Shown here: positions 23,969 through 32,520 of the stretch, in pieces
How the letters are laid out: each line of letters begins with the position of its first letter
How positions within the stretch are numbered: the stretch's first letter is position 1
NCBI GenBank assembly: GCA_018817645.1
Contig: JAHITK010000006.1
Span: 1-48,589 of the forward strand
Direction of reading: 5' to 3'
Length of the DNA stretch: 48,589 nucleotides
DNA from: Patescibacteria group bacterium
Lineage (GTDB): Bacteria > Patescibacteriota > Minisyncoccia > Minisyncoccales > PEYH01
Position numbers and translations under genes: made by a program
Notes under the pieces: model-generated
Told to the model about the DNA's origin: nothing
Databases searched by the model: none
The model's input: only the letters and a program-made list of their open reading frames with translations

Positions 23969-24017
23969 TTGACAAATATTGCTATTTTCATATTATATCT
24001 TAGTTTGACTTTGTCAA
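23969..24017. promoter_or_regulatory. Overlapping divergent promoters of plsY and the fatty-acid kinase operon
   Basis: On the + strand TTGACA (23969-23974), 16 bases, TATTAT (23991-23996). On the minus strand TTGACA (24012-24017), 16 bases, TAATAT (23990-23995). The two -10 hexamers occupy the same bases, so polymerase cannot bind both at once. The palindrome TTGACTTTGTCAA (24004-24017) could also be an operator. Confidence 0.65.
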
Positions 24018-24091
24018 TCAATTATGGTAAAAAATGACAATCACACAGGTAATGTTGTTCATTGACAAAACCCATAGAGGAGGTGAACAAA

Positions 24092-24802
24092 GTGCCAAAG
24101 CAGAGAAAGAAGGGGCTTCGTATTCAGGTTTTAAAGAGAGCAACTCTTTCAGTAGAGTTCCTGAAAACCATGCTCCACAATATGAGCCGGGCGGTTGCTG
24201 ACAAGATAGACGAAATCAACAAAAGGAATTATTATCCAGTGCCTGATAAAGACACAGGCAGCAATTTAGCCAAAACCATTGGTGAGGCCGCTGAAATTGT
24301 AGGCAGCAAGGAATATCCTTCTGCGAGAGAACTCATTGAAGACCTCACCGAGGAGATCCTGCTGGATAGTGCGCGGGGAAACATCGGTCTTATTGTGACA
24401 GCCTGGCTTTCGGCATTCCTCGTCCGATTGTCAGAAGGAGAAGAGCTGAACTCAAAAACCTTGGCTCATGCCTTTAAGGAAGGAGAAAAGGCGGCCTATG
24501 AGGTCTTGGACAATCCCCGCAAAGGCACTGTCTTGGATCCCATCACGAGTTCAAGCAAAGCCGCTCTTGCAGCCTCAGAAAACCAAGCAGATCTTAGAGA
24601 ACTGGTAAAAGCAGTGCGCGCAAAAGCGCAGACAGCTCTTGAGAAAACCACAGAAGAACTGGAGGCATTGCTAAAGGGAGATTTCAGTCCAGAAGAAATC
24701 CAGCGATTGAAAAAGGAAAAAGTCGTTGACGCCGGGGCCTTTGGCTTCGTGATAATGCTCGGCCGCTTCTTAGACCTGCTTCAATCAGCGGCAAGAGAGT
24801 AA
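24092..24802 (+). CDS. fakA: Fatty acid kinase FakA, DhaL-type kinase domain (split subunit 1)
   Basis: I start this gene at GTG 24092, which follows GAGGAGGTGA at good spacing; the longer frame would include the ribosome binding site. The 236-residue product is a DhaL-like nucleotide-binding domain. NYYPVPDKDTGSNLAKTIGE matches the PVPDGDTGTNM signature that binds ATP-Mg, ARGNIGLIVTAWLSAFLV matches the Gly-rich ARGNSGVI loop, and VDAGAFGFVIMLGRFL matches the terminal VDAGAxG motif. In FakA this domain phosphorylates the carboxyl group of a fatty acid held by FakB. Here the protein ends after the kinase domain, whereas usual FakA is about 550 residues; the next gene encodes another part. DGDTG is changed to DKDTG, with both Asp residues kept. 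It was probably acquired or retained for fatty-acid salvage. Confidence 0.8.
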   Translation: MPKQRKKGLRIQVLKRATLSVEFLKTMLHNMSRAVADKIDEINKRNYYPVPDKDTGSNLAKTIGEAAEIVGSKEYPSARELIEDLTEEILLDSARGNIGLIVTAWLSAFLVRLSEGEELNSKTLAHAFKEGEKAAYEVLDNPRKGTVLDPITSSSKAALAASENQADLRELVKAVRAKAQTALEKTTEELEALLKGDFSPEEIQRLKKEKVVDAGAFGFVIMLGRFLDLLQSAARE

Positions 24803-24812
24803 GGAGACAAAA

Positions 24813-25109
24813 GTGAAGAAGAAAAAAAAGAAAGCAAGACCTCGCTATGAAATCGTGGCAAGAATCTTCAGGAATACAACAATGCCGTTAAGGGACTGGA
24901 AAGAGCAGATTGCAACAGAGCTTCGTGAATTGGGCAACAGTTTAGATATCCACGTCAACCATTCGGGCAAAAAAGCCGTCATTCACATCCACACCAATGC
25001 GCCTGAAGAGGTGAAAATCATCATTACTGCCTTCAGTAAGGCCGATACAACTCCTCGATTTGAGGAACAAGACCTGGAAGAACAGGTAAGGGAGGTGCAG
25101 AATGTCTGA
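24813..25109 (+). CDS. FakA middle-domain-like small protein (split subunit 2)
   Basis: This 98-residue protein starts with GTG after AAGGAG and a run of lysines. ISSVIHIHTN-type sequence (KKAVIHIHTNAPEEVKIII, about residues 54-72) corresponds to the HxHT segment of the middle domain of FakA, where the His residues take part in metal binding and catalysis. The preceding ELRELGNSLDIHVNHSGKK fits the same alpha/beta fold. The C-terminal dimerisation part of full FakA is not visible. The gene starts 11 bases after the kinase-domain gene and overlaps the FakB-like gene by eight bases, so the three proteins are made together. I infer that it completes a FakA-like kinase in trans. It could instead be a free regulatory domain. 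Confidence 0.65.
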   Translation: MKKKKKKARPRYEIVARIFRNTTMPLRDWKEQIATELRELGNSLDIHVNHSGKKAVIHIHTNAPEEVKIIITAFSKADTTPRFEEQDLEEQVREVQNV

Positions 25110-26028
25110 CAAGAAACCATTGGGACTGGTTGTTGGCGAGACCGCGGATCTGCCTCAATCCTTTACACAAAAAAACGGGATTGAAGTAGTGCAGTTTGAA
25201 GTGAATTTCCCTGAAGACATTTCCGACCGGAATCCCAGAAAGAACTTCTACGCAAGAATGAGGCAGGGAGAGATACCAAAAACCGCCCAGCCGCCTGTTG
25301 GGCAATACCTAAAGGCCTTCCGCGCGGCGCTGGACAAGTTTGACCAAATCCTGGTCATTATTATGACCGGTGATCTTTCGGGAGCCCTCCAGTCATCTCA
25401 ACAGGCCAAGAGAAGAATGCCTGAAGAAGAACAAGCAAAGGTCCATATCATTGACTCGCGCCTGGCAAGCGTTGCCGAAGGCCTGGTGTGCTGGAAAGCC
25501 CAAGAACTCATCAAGGCGGGCAAGGATACCATCGAAATTGTTGGATATCTTGAGTCGATAAAAAAGGCCGAGGAGCTCATTGCCGAAGGCAAAAACCCTG
25601 AGCAAATTCTTGGATTTGAACCGCTGGAAATCGGTTCCTTGGGCCTTCTGGAAAGCGCGAAGTGGCTAGAAATCGGAGGAAGAATCTCACACGCAGACGC
25701 TGTCAAGGCAGAAATCGCCAAGAAGATTGGCATGCGGGCCGCGATCACCCTGAAACACGGCAAAGTGGAAGGAGTAGGAAAAAAGGGCGTGAAATTCTCT
25801 CCAAGAGGAGTAGTCGCCTCTCTCTTAGGGGAAATAAAGAGGGCTCGGCAACAGCTCGGTCCAGATATGAAAATTGCCATTGCTCATGCTGATGTTTCAA
25901 AAAAGCAGCTGCAAAAGCTTATAATGGGCATAAGGGATATGAGGGTTGAACTCCTCTTTGTTTCAGAGATAACCCCAGTCCTTGGAACCTATAGCGGTCC
26001 AGGCACCATCTTGATTGCCTGGATATAG
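25102..26028 (+). CDS. fakB: DegV family fatty-acid-binding protein (FakB-like)
   Basis: DegV/FakB proteins bind a fatty acid and present it to FakA for phosphorylation. The 308-residue product shows the family order: KPLGLVVGETADLPQSF at the N-terminus (family D-S-x-x-D-L-P pattern), ILVIIMTGDLSGALQSSQQA (S-G-L-S-G-T-Y-Q-S-A pattern, ligand pocket), VHIIDSRLASVAEGLVCWKA (I-D-S-x-x-x-S-x-G), and the C-terminal PVLGTYSGPGTILIAW (G-T-H-x-G-P-G-A). It starts with ATG after GGGAGGTG, eight bases inside the end of the upstream gene. A helical insertion at residues 140-170 (KKAEELIAEGKNPEQILGFE) seems longer than usual. Chain-length preference cannot be read from sequence. Confidence 0.88.
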   Translation: MSDKKPLGLVVGETADLPQSFTQKNGIEVVQFEVNFPEDISDRNPRKNFYARMRQGEIPKTAQPPVGQYLKAFRAALDKFDQILVIIMTGDLSGALQSSQQAKRRMPEEEQAKVHIIDSRLASVAEGLVCWKAQELIKAGKDTIEIVGYLESIKKAEELIAEGKNPEQILGFEPLEIGSLGLLESAKWLEIGGRISHADAVKAEIAKKIGMRAAITLKHGKVEGVGKKGVKFSPRGVVASLLGEIKRARQQLGPDMKIAIAHADVSKKQLQKLIMGIRDMRVELLFVSEITPVLGTYSGPGTILIAWI

Positions 26029-26095
26029 CAACACCCTGACGGGAACAAACTTTCTTTGGATGAAAGTGATCTCGTTGGGGTTTTCTTTTTAAATT
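26029..26095 (+). terminator. Probable terminator of the fatty-acid kinase operon
   Basis: After the stop, caacaccc can pair with gttggggtt around an inner stem actttc/gaaagt, followed by TTCTTTTT. The outer stem is imperfect, so strength is uncertain. Confidence 0.5.
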
Positions 26096-26138
26096 TCGCA
26101 TATTTTAAAATTTCACATATTTTAAAGTAAAATAATCC

Positions 26139-26248
26139 TCTGTGGATAACTTTTCCCAAAAAATTACGAGGCCGGGCCTCGTTGCGACAATCCCTAATAC
26201 TGGCGTGGGTTTCGACGTTTAGCATAAATTACGAGGCCGGGCCTCGTA
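26139..26248. repeat. REP pair copy G (BIME-like element)
   Basis: An exact DnaA-box-like TGTGGATAA (26141-26149) and CTTTTCCCAAAAAATT precede palindromes at 26166-26182 and 26231-26247, both with the central G. The spacer is a diverged member of the A/C family. The element lies between two convergent transcription units. Confidence 0.9.
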
Positions 26249-26264
26249 CTGTTGTTTTGCGTTG

Positions 26265-26293
26265 AAAAAAAACAGAGGCAGGGGTCTGCCTCT
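26265..26293 (-). terminator. Strong terminator of the micropeptide transcript
   Basis: AGAGGCAG pairs with CTGCCTCT around a four-base loop; on the minus strand it is followed by G and eight T. It ends whatever is transcribed leftward from the 26.6 kb region. Confidence 0.9.
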
Positions 26294-26301
26294 TGGCGTT
26301 G

Positions 26302-26392
26302 GCGCGCTTTCTCAAAGAGAAAGCGCGCAGATAAGGTTGTCAAAGTGCGGTTGAGTTTTCCCGGTCGGGGCGCCACAGGCGCCCCGACCGGG
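26302..26392 (-). other. Two very stable RNA hairpins in the micropeptide transcript 3' region
   Basis: gcgcgctttctc pairs with gagaaagcgcgc around a three-base loop (26302-26328). cccggtcggggcgcc pairs with ggcgccccgaccggg around a three-base loop (26360-26392, 15 bp). With the terminator at 26265-26293 they form three consecutive hairpins in a roughly 270-base stretch without a credible gene. This could be a long structured 3' UTR or a separate RNA; one 10-codon ORF with an AAGGGG-type site (MIVVALSGFT) lies at about 26455-26485. Confidence 0.6.
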
Positions 26393-26538
26393 TGTGAAAA
26401 AGCGAAAAAGAAAGTGCGGAGAAAAAGATGGTCAAATCTCCGTCTGTGTACTACTACGTAAATCCTGAAAGCGCCACAACGATCATTGTGCGTCACCCCT
26501 TACCTGTGTTCTTGCCACTAGTCATCGAAGAAGTACTT

Positions 26539-26619
26539 CTAGAAGACCACGACAGCCAAAGCCACAGCGGAGATAACGAGCGACAACACGGCCAACGAAA
26601 GGACCAACGCCCTCTTCAT
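26539..26619 (-). CDS. 26-residue single-pass membrane micropeptide
   Basis: MKRALVLSLAVLSLVISAVALAVVVF is two basic residues followed by one hydrophobic helix, then a stop. AAAAGGAG lies ten bases before the ATG. It is too short to be listed alone in the ORF track, which shows a longer frame (26539-26724) whose first 35 codons look non-natural. Upstream on the same strand AAAAGGAGGTGA precedes an 8-codon ORF (MVRAKLLW, 26669-26695) whose stop overlaps a GTG that opens a 17-codon ORF. That in turn ends in ATGA at this start. This is the layout of translationally coupled leader peptides, though chance is possible for such short frames. It resembles type I toxin peptides in form. Function unknown. 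Confidence 0.5.
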   Translation of the reverse strand: MKRALVLSLAVLSLVISAVALAVVVF

Positions 26620-26783
26620 CTCTGACTCTCCTTTTCCGAACCTGCAATAGCAGGGCTTCGATCGCTCACCACAACAGTTTGGCGCGAACCATTCACCTCC
26701 TTTTACAGAGATTCCCTCACTCAAAAATCTTGAGTTCAGACCAAAAAATCCGAGTCCTGACAGATCCTCTGGTCCAAACTCAA

Positions 26784-29471
26784 TTATTTTATTTTAACCC
26801 CTTCTCTTTTCTTAGACAAGGTTTTCAAAAAATTGAAAATGATTTCCCCTGCTTTAACGCTCAAATTAACCGTTTCTCCTTGTTTGATTTCCCCAATCAC
26901 AATTTTCAAGGAAAGCGGGTCAAGAATGAATTTCTGGATGACCCTTTTCAACGGCCGGGCGCCCAAATTCATATCAAAACCTTTTTCCGCCAGCAATTCT
27001 TTGGCTTCCTTGTCAGCCCGCAATTTTATCCCCTTCCTTTCCAGCCGCTTAGAGACCTTGACAAGCTCAAGCTCAACAATCTGCTGAATTTGTTTTTTGG
27101 CCAAATAATTGAAGATTATAATCTCATCAACCCGGTTCAAAAACTCCGGCCGAAAATTTTCTTTCAACGCCTCGTTCACCCTGTCTTTCAATGTCTGAAA
27201 TTCTTCTTTATCATTGTCTATAAATCCCATTGTGCCCATTTTGGCAATAAATTCCGAGCCAAGATTGGAAGTCATAATAATAATGGTGTTTTTGAATGAA
27301 ACCGGCCGGCCTTTGGCATCAGTGAGCCGTCCGTCATCTAAAATCTGAAGCAGGATGTTAAAGACCTCGGGATGGGCTTTTTCTATTTCATCCAAAAGCA
27401 CAACGTTGTAAGGCCTTCTCCTGATTTTCTCGGTAAGCTGTCCAGCTTCCTCATAGCCCACATAGCCCGGAGGCGAACCAATCATCTTGGACACGCTGTG
27501 GGACTCCATATACTCTGACATATCTAAGCGAATCAAAGCATTCTCGTCATTAAACAGAAATTCTGCCAAGGCCTTGGCGGTTTCGGTTTTACCAACGCCG
27601 GTGGGACCTAAAAATATAAAGGAACCGAGAGGTTTGTTTTCCTCGGCAATCCCGGCCCGGCTGCGCCTGATAGCATTGGAAATGGCTTCTATCGCCTGTT
27701 CTTGGCCTACGACCCGGCGGGAAATGGAATTTTCCATTCTTACCAATTTTTTTGTTTCCTCTTCCAATAAATTAGTGGCGGGAATTCCGGTCCAATGCGA
27801 AACCACCCGGGCAATGTCTTCCTCCCCGACTTCCTCTTTCAAAACCTGATGTTTTTTTCTAAAATTAGTAAGCTCCTGCTCTTTTTTCTGAACGTCTTTC
27901 AATATATTCGGAACTAATCCGTATTTGATACGCGCTACTTTTTCCAAATCGCCTTCGCGCTCAGCCACTTCGGCCTCAAAACTTAATCTTTCATTGTCTG
28001 TTTTCAAAACCTTAAGCGCCTGAATTAAGTCCTTCTCTGTTTTCCATTTCATCTCCAAACCTTTTGCTTTTTCTTTCAAATCAGCCAATGTTCTTAAGCA
28101 GGCAGACAACCTCTTTTTTGAAGCAGGATCCTGCTCGTTTTTTAGCGCCTCCCTTTCAATGGTCAGCCGCTGTATTTCTTTCTTCACTTCCTCCACTTCC
28201 GCTGGTTCTGATTCCATTTCCAAACGCAATCCGGAAGCCGCTTCATCCATCAAGTCCACGGCCTTATCAGGCAGAAATCTGTCTGCGATATATCTGGCAG
28301 AAAGCTCGGCAGCAGCGATTAAAGCCGAATCCCTTATTTTTACGCCATGATGAAGTTCGTATTTTTGCTTAATGCCCCTTAAAATCGCAATCGTATCTTC
28401 TATGCTCGGCTCAACAACATATACCGGCATAAATCTTCTCTCCAAAGCCGGGTCTCTTTCAATGTATTTTTGGTATTCTTTCAGAGTGGTGGCTCCGATG
28501 GCTCTCAATTGTCCGCGGGCCAGGGCCGGTTTTAATAAATTAGAGGCATCAATCGCGCCCTCGGCCGCGCCGGCGCCCATCACGGTATGGAGCTCGTCAA
28601 TAAGAAGAAAATAGTGGTCTTTGGCGCGCTCAATTTCCTTTAAGAGCGCTTTTATCCTCTGCTCAAACTCTCCGCGGAATTTTGTTCCGGCAATCAAAAG
28701 ACCCAAATCAAGGGCAATAATCTCCTTATTCTTCAAGCTCTCCGGCGCATCCCCTTTGATAATCCTCTGGGCCAATCCCTCAACAATGGCGGTCTTGCCA
28801 ACACCGGCCTCGCCGATTAAAACCGGGTTGTTTTTCGTCCGCCGGGAAAGAATCTGAACCACCCTTCTTATCTCATTCTCCCGGCCAATCACCGGGTCAA
28901 GTTTTCCTTCCTCAGCCAACTTGGTGAGGTTCTTGCAATATTTTTCAATCACTTGATACTTGGACTCTGGATCCGGATCGGTAATGTTCTCTCCGCCCCT
29001 CATCTCTGACAAAAGTTTCAAAACATTTTCATAATCAAGACCAACGGAACCGTAAGGGAATAAAATCTTCTTGGCTTCAGAAGGCACTTCAAGCAGAGCC
29101 AGGAAAAGATGCTCCACGGAAATAAACTGGTCTTTCATCCTGATTGATTCTTTTCTCGCCCGATCAAGAACGCCTGCCAAATCTTGGGTTAGATAAAATT
29201 GAAGTCCCATCGGCTGATCTTCAAAATCATCAAGATTAGAAATATGCTCCCTTGATTTAATCGCCTTAACCATTTTGTTTTTCAATTCCGGCACCACAAT
29301 CTTTAACTTGCGCAAGATAGCGGAGACAATCGTGTCTTCCTGGCTGACCAAAGAATACAAAAGATGCAGCGCGTCAATCTGCTGCTGATTTTGTTTCCGC
29401 GCCAGCGACTGGGACATCAAAATGGCTTGCTGGGCTTTTTGAGTAAAATCTCCGCCAGGATTTGCAAACAT
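26784..29471 (-). CDS. clpB: ATP-dependent disaggregase ClpB (Hsp100)
   Basis: ClpB threads aggregated proteins through its hexameric pore with DnaK help. The 895-residue product (ATG at 29471; the track uses a TTG two codons earlier) has a Clp_N domain (1-150) and AAA domain 1 with Walker [16 protein letters not shown] and Walker [11 protein letters not shown] long coiled-coil middle domain (about 400-530) supports ClpB rather than ClpC. AAA domain 2 has [15 protein letters not shown] and [13 protein letters not shown], followed by the C-terminal domain. In AAA domain 2, [20 protein letters not shown] has extra residues with an MGF that resembles the ClpP-binding [LIV]GF loop of ClpC, so a dual role cannot be excluded. 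It is a single gene. Confidence 0.92.
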   Translation of the reverse strand: MFANPGGDFTQKAQQAILMSQSLARKQNQQQIDALHLLYSLVSQEDTIVSAILRKLKIVVPELKNKMVKAIKSREHISNLDDFEDQPMGLQFYLTQDLAGVLDRARKESIRMKDQFISVEHLFLALLEVPSEAKKILFPYGSVGLDYENVLKLLSEMRGGENITDPDPESKYQVIEKYCKNLTKLAEEGKLDPVIGRENEIRRVVQILSRRTKNNPVLIGEAGVGKTAIVEGLAQRIIKGDAPESLKNKEIIALDLGLLIAGTKFRGEFEQRIKALLKEIERAKDHYFLLIDELHTVMGAGAAEGAIDASNLLKPALARGQLRAIGATTLKEYQKYIERDPALERRFMPVYVVEPSIEDTIAILRGIKQKYELHHGVKIRDSALIAAAELSARYIADRFLPDKAVDLMDEAASGLRLEMESEPAEVEEVKKEIQRLTIEREALKNEQDPASKKRLSACLRTLADLKEKAKGLEMKWKTEKDLIQALKVLKTDNERLSFEAEVAEREGDLEKVARIKYGLVPNILKDVQKKEQELTNFRKKHQVLKEEVGEEDIARVVSHWTGIPATNLLEEETKKLVRMENSISRRVVGQEQAIEAISNAIRRSRAGIAEENKPLGSFIFLGPTGVGKTETAKALAEFLFNDENALIRLDMSEYMESHSVSKMIGSPPGYVGYEEAGQLTEKIRRRPYNVVLLDEIEKAHPEVFNILLQILDDGRLTDAKGRPVSFKNTIIIMTSNLGSEFIAKMGTMGFIDNDKEEFQTLKDRVNEALKENFRPEFLNRVDEIIIFNYLAKKQIQQIVELELVKVSKRLERKGIKLRADKEAKELLAEKGFDMNLGARPLKRVIQKFILDPLSLKIVIGEIKQGETVNLSVKAGEIIFNFLKTLSKKREGVKIK

Positions 29472-29604
29472 AAACAATTTAACAAATTAACAATTAAACA
29501 AGCGCTTCGCTTTAACAATGAAACAATTCTCCCTATTCTTATTTAAACCCAAAAGACACCGAAAGTCAACCTCAAAAAGGCCAACTCTTGAATATTTTTT
29601 TGTT

Positions 29605-30975
29605 TTACTTTTTCCTTTCACCGAGAACGACTATAAGAGTTATCTCCTTCCCCTCTCTTAAAATTTTGAGATTTACCGAATCATTGGGATTATAATCCAA
29701 GATAATCTTGGCCAAGGGATTCTCGGAGGTAATTTTAACGCCATTGAATTCCAAAATAATATCATTCTTCTTAATCCCGGCTTTGGCCGCCGGACTGTCG
29801 GCCACAACGGCTGTCTCCGTGTCTTTTCCCAAAGAATCCTTGCCAATCCAGGCCCCATAATCAACAGACAAATTATTGGCTTCGCTGATTTCTTCGGTGA
29901 TTAGCGTGTAAGACACACCCAACCACGGATAAACAATGGTTCCCGTCTTTTTTACCTGGTCAATGTCTCTCTTCGCCATATTAATAGGCAAGCTAAAGCC
30001 GATATTCTCTCCGCTGGAAGAGCGGGCGGCATTAATCCCGATTACTTCCCCGGCCAGATTTAAAAGCGGACCGCCGGAATTGCCCGGATTAATGGCGGCG
30101 TCTGTTTGAATAATGCCTTCCAAATTCTCGCTAAAGCCCGCTTCGCCCGTCGCCGTAATGTTCCGGCCTAATCCGGAAATAACGCCCACTGACACGGTAT
30201 TCTGGAATTCTCCCAAAGCGTAACCGATGGCTATCACTGTTTGGCCGATCTGCAAACTGGAAGAATCGCCCAACTTCACGGTGGGAAATGTTTTTCTTTC
30301 CCCTTCAGGGGCATCTGACTGGTCAACTTTGAGAACAGCTAAATCATAGAACGGATCCTTGGCCAAGATTTTAGCCGGGTATTTCGAGCCGTCGCCGAAA
30401 AAAACCGTGTATTCCGCGCCCTCTTCCAAAGTGACATGTTTGTTTGTTAAAATTATGCCGTCTGAAGAAATAATGAATCCGGTTCCCCCGCCCACTTGCT
30501 GTTTTTCTGTTCCGTTTTCGCGGTATTGGGGAATAAGAAAATCGCTTCCAAAGGGCCAATTCAAACCGCCGAAAGGGTCAATATAGTATTTCTCCAAAAT
30601 CGGGACATCTTTGCTGATAACAATGCTTACCACGGCCGGCGAATAATCCTTAACCGCCTGAATAATCCTCTGCTCCTGGGTTGTCTGGGGAATGTAGTTA
30701 TTTTGGATGGTCGTGTCTTTTCTAATAATAGGGACTCCCTGTTGCTCCAGAATATCAATAACCTGATTCTGCCAATAATAGTTGGTGAGAATCGCGCCGG
30801 CTGCGCCGGCTGTGATGGATACCAAAATTATCAACACTGCCAAAAGTCCCGGCCGATGTTTTATTCTGCCCCTATTCTTAGCAATGACCTTAAGTTTGCC
30901 TAAGTCTATCTTTGGAAAGCGGAAACTATTTTTTATTGAACTGCTGTTTTGCCAAAAATTACTACTTTCCTCCAT
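29605..30975 (-). CDS. htrA: HtrA/DegP-like serine protease with PDZ domain
   Basis: This envelope protease degrades misfolded secreted proteins. The 456-residue product has a basic cytoplasmic tail, one membrane anchor (about residues 43-65, GLLAVLIILVSITAGAAGAI), a trypsin-like domain with all three catalytic residues (His in ILTNKHVTLE, Asp in DPFYDLAVLKV, Ser in NPGNSGGPLLN) and a C-terminal PDZ domain (about 355-450; VADSPAAKAGIKKNDIILEF). The track starts at TTG; I use the ATG four codons later. It sits downstream of the diacylglycerol kinase-like gene on the same strand. The large secreted proteins of this genome are natural clients, which is inference. Confidence 0.93.
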   Translation of the reverse strand: MEESSNFWQNSSSIKNSFRFPKIDLGKLKVIAKNRGRIKHRPGLLAVLIILVSITAGAAGAILTNYYWQNQVIDILEQQGVPIIRKDTTIQNNYIPQTTQEQRIIQAVKDYSPAVVSIVISKDVPILEKYYIDPFGGLNWPFGSDFLIPQYRENGTEKQQVGGGTGFIISSDGIILTNKHVTLEEGAEYTVFFGDGSKYPAKILAKDPFYDLAVLKVDQSDAPEGERKTFPTVKLGDSSSLQIGQTVIAIGYALGEFQNTVSVGVISGLGRNITATGEAGFSENLEGIIQTDAAINPGNSGGPLLNLAGEVIGINAARSSSGENIGFSLPINMAKRDIDQVKKTGTIVYPWLGVSYTLITEEISEANNLSVDYGAWIGKDSLGKDTETAVVADSPAAKAGIKKNDIILEFNGVKITSENPLAKIILDYNPNDSVNLKILREGKEITLIVVLGERKK

Positions 30976-31025
30976 TTTGTTAGTCAACCATTTCGGCTGG
31001 CAATTGCCTTCAATGGCTAATTTTA

Positions 31026-31412
31026 TTAACGATTAAATAAATATGATATGCCTCTGATGATGTGGGGCAGGAAAATAAATCCGGCCACAGCAGCCGCGCC
31101 GATAACAGCCATTAAGACCGCGCCAGCCGCCAAATCCTTTATTTTCCTGATTTCCTGGTTGTGATTGCTGTCTATCAAATTAGTAACCCTTTCCACTTGG
31201 GTATTCATCAGCTCAATGCCCAAAACCAAAAAAATACACAGGGTTATTATCGCTCTTTCCTGCAAATCAAGGGGGAAATAAAGCATAAAAAAGACCACGA
31301 TCAGAGCGATAATTACCCCGATTCTTACGGTATTTTCCTCCTTAATGCCTATGCGCAGGCCGTTAAAAGCAACCTGAAAGCTCTTTAATAATTTCTTAGG
31401 GTTGATAATCAT
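31026..31412 (-). CDS. dgkA: Diacylglycerol/undecaprenol kinase family membrane protein
   Basis: The start is taken at the internal ATG (MIINPKKLLKSFQVAFNGLR) because the longer frame adds 16 residues unlike the family. The 128-residue product has three transmembrane helices and the DgkA signature ELMNTQVERVTNLIDSNHNQ followed by KIKDLAAGAVLMAVIGAAAV. Here the Glu, Asn and Asp that bind Mg-ATP and the K-D-x-A-A-G-A-V helix are kept. In Gram-positive relatives the enzyme phosphorylates undecaprenol and recycles the lipid carrier of wall synthesis; the Gram-negative enzyme uses diacylglycerol. Substrate here is unknown, though a role in carrier-lipid recycling is plausible. It is upstream of htrA by about 50 bases. 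Confidence 0.9.
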   Translation of the reverse strand: MIINPKKLLKSFQVAFNGLRIGIKEENTVRIGVIIALIVVFFMLYFPLDLQERAIITLCIFLVLGIELMNTQVERVTNLIDSNHNQEIRKIKDLAAGAVLMAVIGAAAVAGFIFLPHIIRGISYLFNR

Positions 31413-31517
31413 AATTTTTAGAGTATCTACTATTTTGATACTTTCTAAAATTGTTGTCAAATAAAAGCCGCGGGCCTGGCTCGCAAGAAAAATTTACGAT
31501 GAAAAATGCCAAGGATT

Positions 31518-32519
31518 TTACTGCATCAGCAAATTTTTTATTTCGTTCCAGATTTCGGGTTGGTTTTGTTTTTCTTTCATCCAATACCACCACTCCGACC
31601 CCCAAAGATAAAAAGTGTCTGTTCCGGTATCCTTGGCATATTGGATTATTTTTCTTATTTTCTGAAGATCCATAGTTTTTTCCTGTTCTTCTAAAGGAGA
31701 ATCAGATAACAAGGTCTGACCCCACGGTTCCGCCTGGAGCTCAACGCAAATAACCTTTTTATTAAATAACTTACCTATTAACCAGGCCTTTCTATGATAG
31801 AAAACGGGGGGAAACGGCGGCCTAAAGTAAAATTTAAAATCACTGGACCAAACCACCCGGTATAGAGTATGCCCGACCATATCGCCATATTTCGCCGCTT
31901 TGAACCAGAAAGGAAACTCTCCGCTCTCGCTCACCACCACTGGTCTTTTTTCAGGGTCAAGGGATTTAACCAAATCTATTTCTTTTTTTATGTCCTTTCC
32001 GGAAATAAGGGGGCAATTGTCTCCAAAAGGAAAAAAGGGTTCGTTTTCCACTTGCCACATTTTAATCGCGGAATAATCTCTATACCTCAAAACCACCTGT
32101 TCCAGATAATTTAAAAGTTTCTTGTTGAAATCTTCTTGACTTAAATTTTTTGCCCAATCCGGGATATGGCATTCCGGCCAGCGCGGGACTTTTCTGCCGA
32201 TGACCAAAAGGACTTCCGCACCTCTTTTTTCCGCCTGCTCAATCTGCCAATCCAAATCAGCAAAATCAAACACTCCCGGCTCTTTTTCTATTGAATCCCA
32301 GTAGGCGACCAGTTTTAAATTTTTAACCTGCAAATCGTCTAAAATCGCCAGGTAGTTGGCTCTCCAATCCAGCCCTAAGAGCTCGGCTTGTTTTTGGGAA
32401 AACACCGCTCCCCAGGTGATGTTCTCGGCGGGAGTGGCTTTACCAATAAATAAAAAAACAAGGAGGCCGATGATGAAAATCAAGAAAAGGAAAAGTATAA
32501 TTTTAAAAACTTTAGGCAT
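31518..32519 (-). CDS. Membrane-anchored TIM-barrel glycoside hydrolase (GH5/GH39/GH42-like clan A)
   Basis: This 333-residue protein begins with a membrane anchor (MPKVFKIILFLFLIFIIGLL) and then a beta/alpha barrel. It has LVAYWDSIEKEPGVFDFADL, a typical second-strand motif of clan GH-A enzymes. The likely acid/base Glu is in IKMWQVENEPFFPFG, and the likely nucleophile Glu in KKVICVELQAEPWG. The family cannot be fixed by eye; GH5, GH39 and GH42 are candidates. It would act outside the membrane on oligosaccharides or host glycans. It follows the EamA transporter gene by one base, so export or uptake of a related solute may be linked. Catalytic residues appear intact. Confidence 0.75.
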   Translation of the reverse strand: MPKVFKIILFLFLIFIIGLLVFLFIGKATPAENITWGAVFSQKQAELLGLDWRANYLAILDDLQVKNLKLVAYWDSIEKEPGVFDFADLDWQIEQAEKRGAEVLLVIGRKVPRWPECHIPDWAKNLSQEDFNKKLLNYLEQVVLRYRDYSAIKMWQVENEPFFPFGDNCPLISGKDIKKEIDLVKSLDPEKRPVVVSESGEFPFWFKAAKYGDMVGHTLYRVVWSSDFKFYFRPPFPPVFYHRKAWLIGKLFNKKVICVELQAEPWGQTLLSDSPLEEQEKTMDLQKIRKIIQYAKDTGTDTFYLWGSEWWYWMKEKQNQPEIWNEIKNLLMQ

Positions 32520-32520
32520 T

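Noticed and set aside
24062-24091. N-terminal extension of the FakA kinase-domain gene
   Set aside because: The longer frame translates the GAGGAGGTGA ribosome binding site; the GTG at 24092 has correct spacing.
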